Shown one piece after another: positions 63,742-64,000 of a stretch of 64,000 bases of DNA. Source of the DNA: Phocaeicola sp. (GTDB lineage Bacteria > Bacteroidota > Bacteroidia > Bacteroidales > Bacteroidaceae). The notes under the pieces are model-generated. The model was not told the DNA's origin. It searched no databases and saw nothing but the letters and a program-made list of their open reading frames with translations. The translations under genes were made by a program, and so were the position numbers. The first letter of the stretch is position 1. Every line of letters starts with the position of its first letter. The stretch lies in the NCBI GenBank assembly GCA_029257865.1, contig JARIAN010000126.1, forward strand, positions 31,717 through 95,716. Reading direction: 5' to 3'.

Positions 63742-63857
63742 CTTTATTAAATTTATAAGTTTTTTTGTTCTCTTAATAACTGATTTATAGCCAAGCCTAA
63801 AATAGATAGGAAACCCTTCGAACGGAAGGGTTTCTGCCACTTTCATATACTGTTATT

Positions 63858-64000
63858 CTATAAATCCAGGACTTCTCGTTCACTCAGTCCGGTAGCCTTG
63901 ACTATCTGCTCTAACGGAAGCCCCAAATCCTTCATCTTGCGGGCTATTGAATTAGTTGTCTCCACACGACCTTCCGCATGTCCTTCTGCACGACCTTCTG
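63858..64000 (-). CDS. Rpn-family nuclease, C-terminal end (cut by window edge)
   Basis: The complementary strand from the window edge to a TAG at 63858-63860 reads 'E-G-R-A-E-G-H-A-E-G-R-V-E-T-T-N-S-I-A-R', then 'K-D-L-G-L-P-L-E-Q-I-V-K-A-T-G-L-S' and ends 'E-V-L-D-L'. This is the C-terminal tail of an Rpn-type PDDEXK protein, with the same EGRA repeat as the gene at 24836-25714. The stop lies 117 bases upstream of the heparinase ATG on the same strand. The nuclease core is outside the window. Confidence 0.75.
   Translation of the reverse strand, partial: EGRAEGHAEGRVETTNSIARKMKDLGLPLEQIVKATGLSEREVLDL

Overview
The window comes from a low-GC member of the Bacteroidota, most likely a gut Bacteroides/Phocaeicola-type genome. 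The signs are a six-gene nqr operon, the Bacteroidetes-type Rpb6/omega subunit, BamD, DUF4293, DUF5063, NigD-like and NlpE-like lipoproteins, a 306-residue SerA without an ACT domain, and promoters with the Bacteroides -33 TTTG / -7 TAnnTTTG pattern. Species assignment is inference. No rRNA, tRNA or CRISPR was seen.

Layout. 1-9.5 kb (minus strand): a LytTR regulator cut by the window edge with a TPR protein upstream; a thioredoxin-fold lipoprotein; and a two-component operon made of a giant 1487-residue tandem sensor kinase, a response regulator and a membrane protein. 9.5-17.4 kb (minus): a histone H1-like small protein, the serine operon serC-serA-DUF1015, a DbpA-type helicase, an RlmI-type rRNA methyltransferase, an RNase D-like exonuclease and DUF5063. 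17.5-24.8 kb (plus): FtsK, a LolA-like protein, a thiamine-phosphate-synthase-like protein, Prs and a B12/radical SAM protein. 24.8-31.5 kb: an Rpn-type nuclease, DUF4293, omega, BamD, UvrB, and two small secreted or lipoproteins. 31.8-37.6 kb: nqrABCDEF. 38.4-42 kb: a LacI-family regulator divergent from kdgK-kdgA, with a well-formed promoter and an operator-like palindrome. 42-48.7 kb: fRMsr, nucleoside phosphorylase-FloA-NfeD, a NigD-like lipoprotein, a GIN-domain protein and an MBL hydrolase. 48.7-57.2 kb: a POT-family transporter, an M23 peptidase and a type I Wadjet operon (jetABC intact, jetD wrecked). 57.3-64 kb: FKBP, a 1306-residue protein with an AlbA_2/Schlafen-like domain, a heparinase II/III-type lyase and the 3' end of a second Rpn gene.

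The most interesting points are these. The Wadjet operon keeps open jetABC but its nuclease gene jetD has lost most of its middle and is out of frame. The 1306-residue AlbA_2 protein beside it has large regions I cannot assign. The tandem sensor kinase appears to split kinase function: an intact ATPase but no phospho-acceptor His in the first half, and an H-box but a degenerate ATPase in the second. An 88-bp palindromic repeat occurs twice between genes, at 20.3 and 46.4 kb.

Many genes end in clear hairpin-plus-T-run terminators, which help define the transcription units. Start codons were moved inward from the longest reading frame wherever that frame began with TTG/GTG or ran into upstream non-coding sequence.
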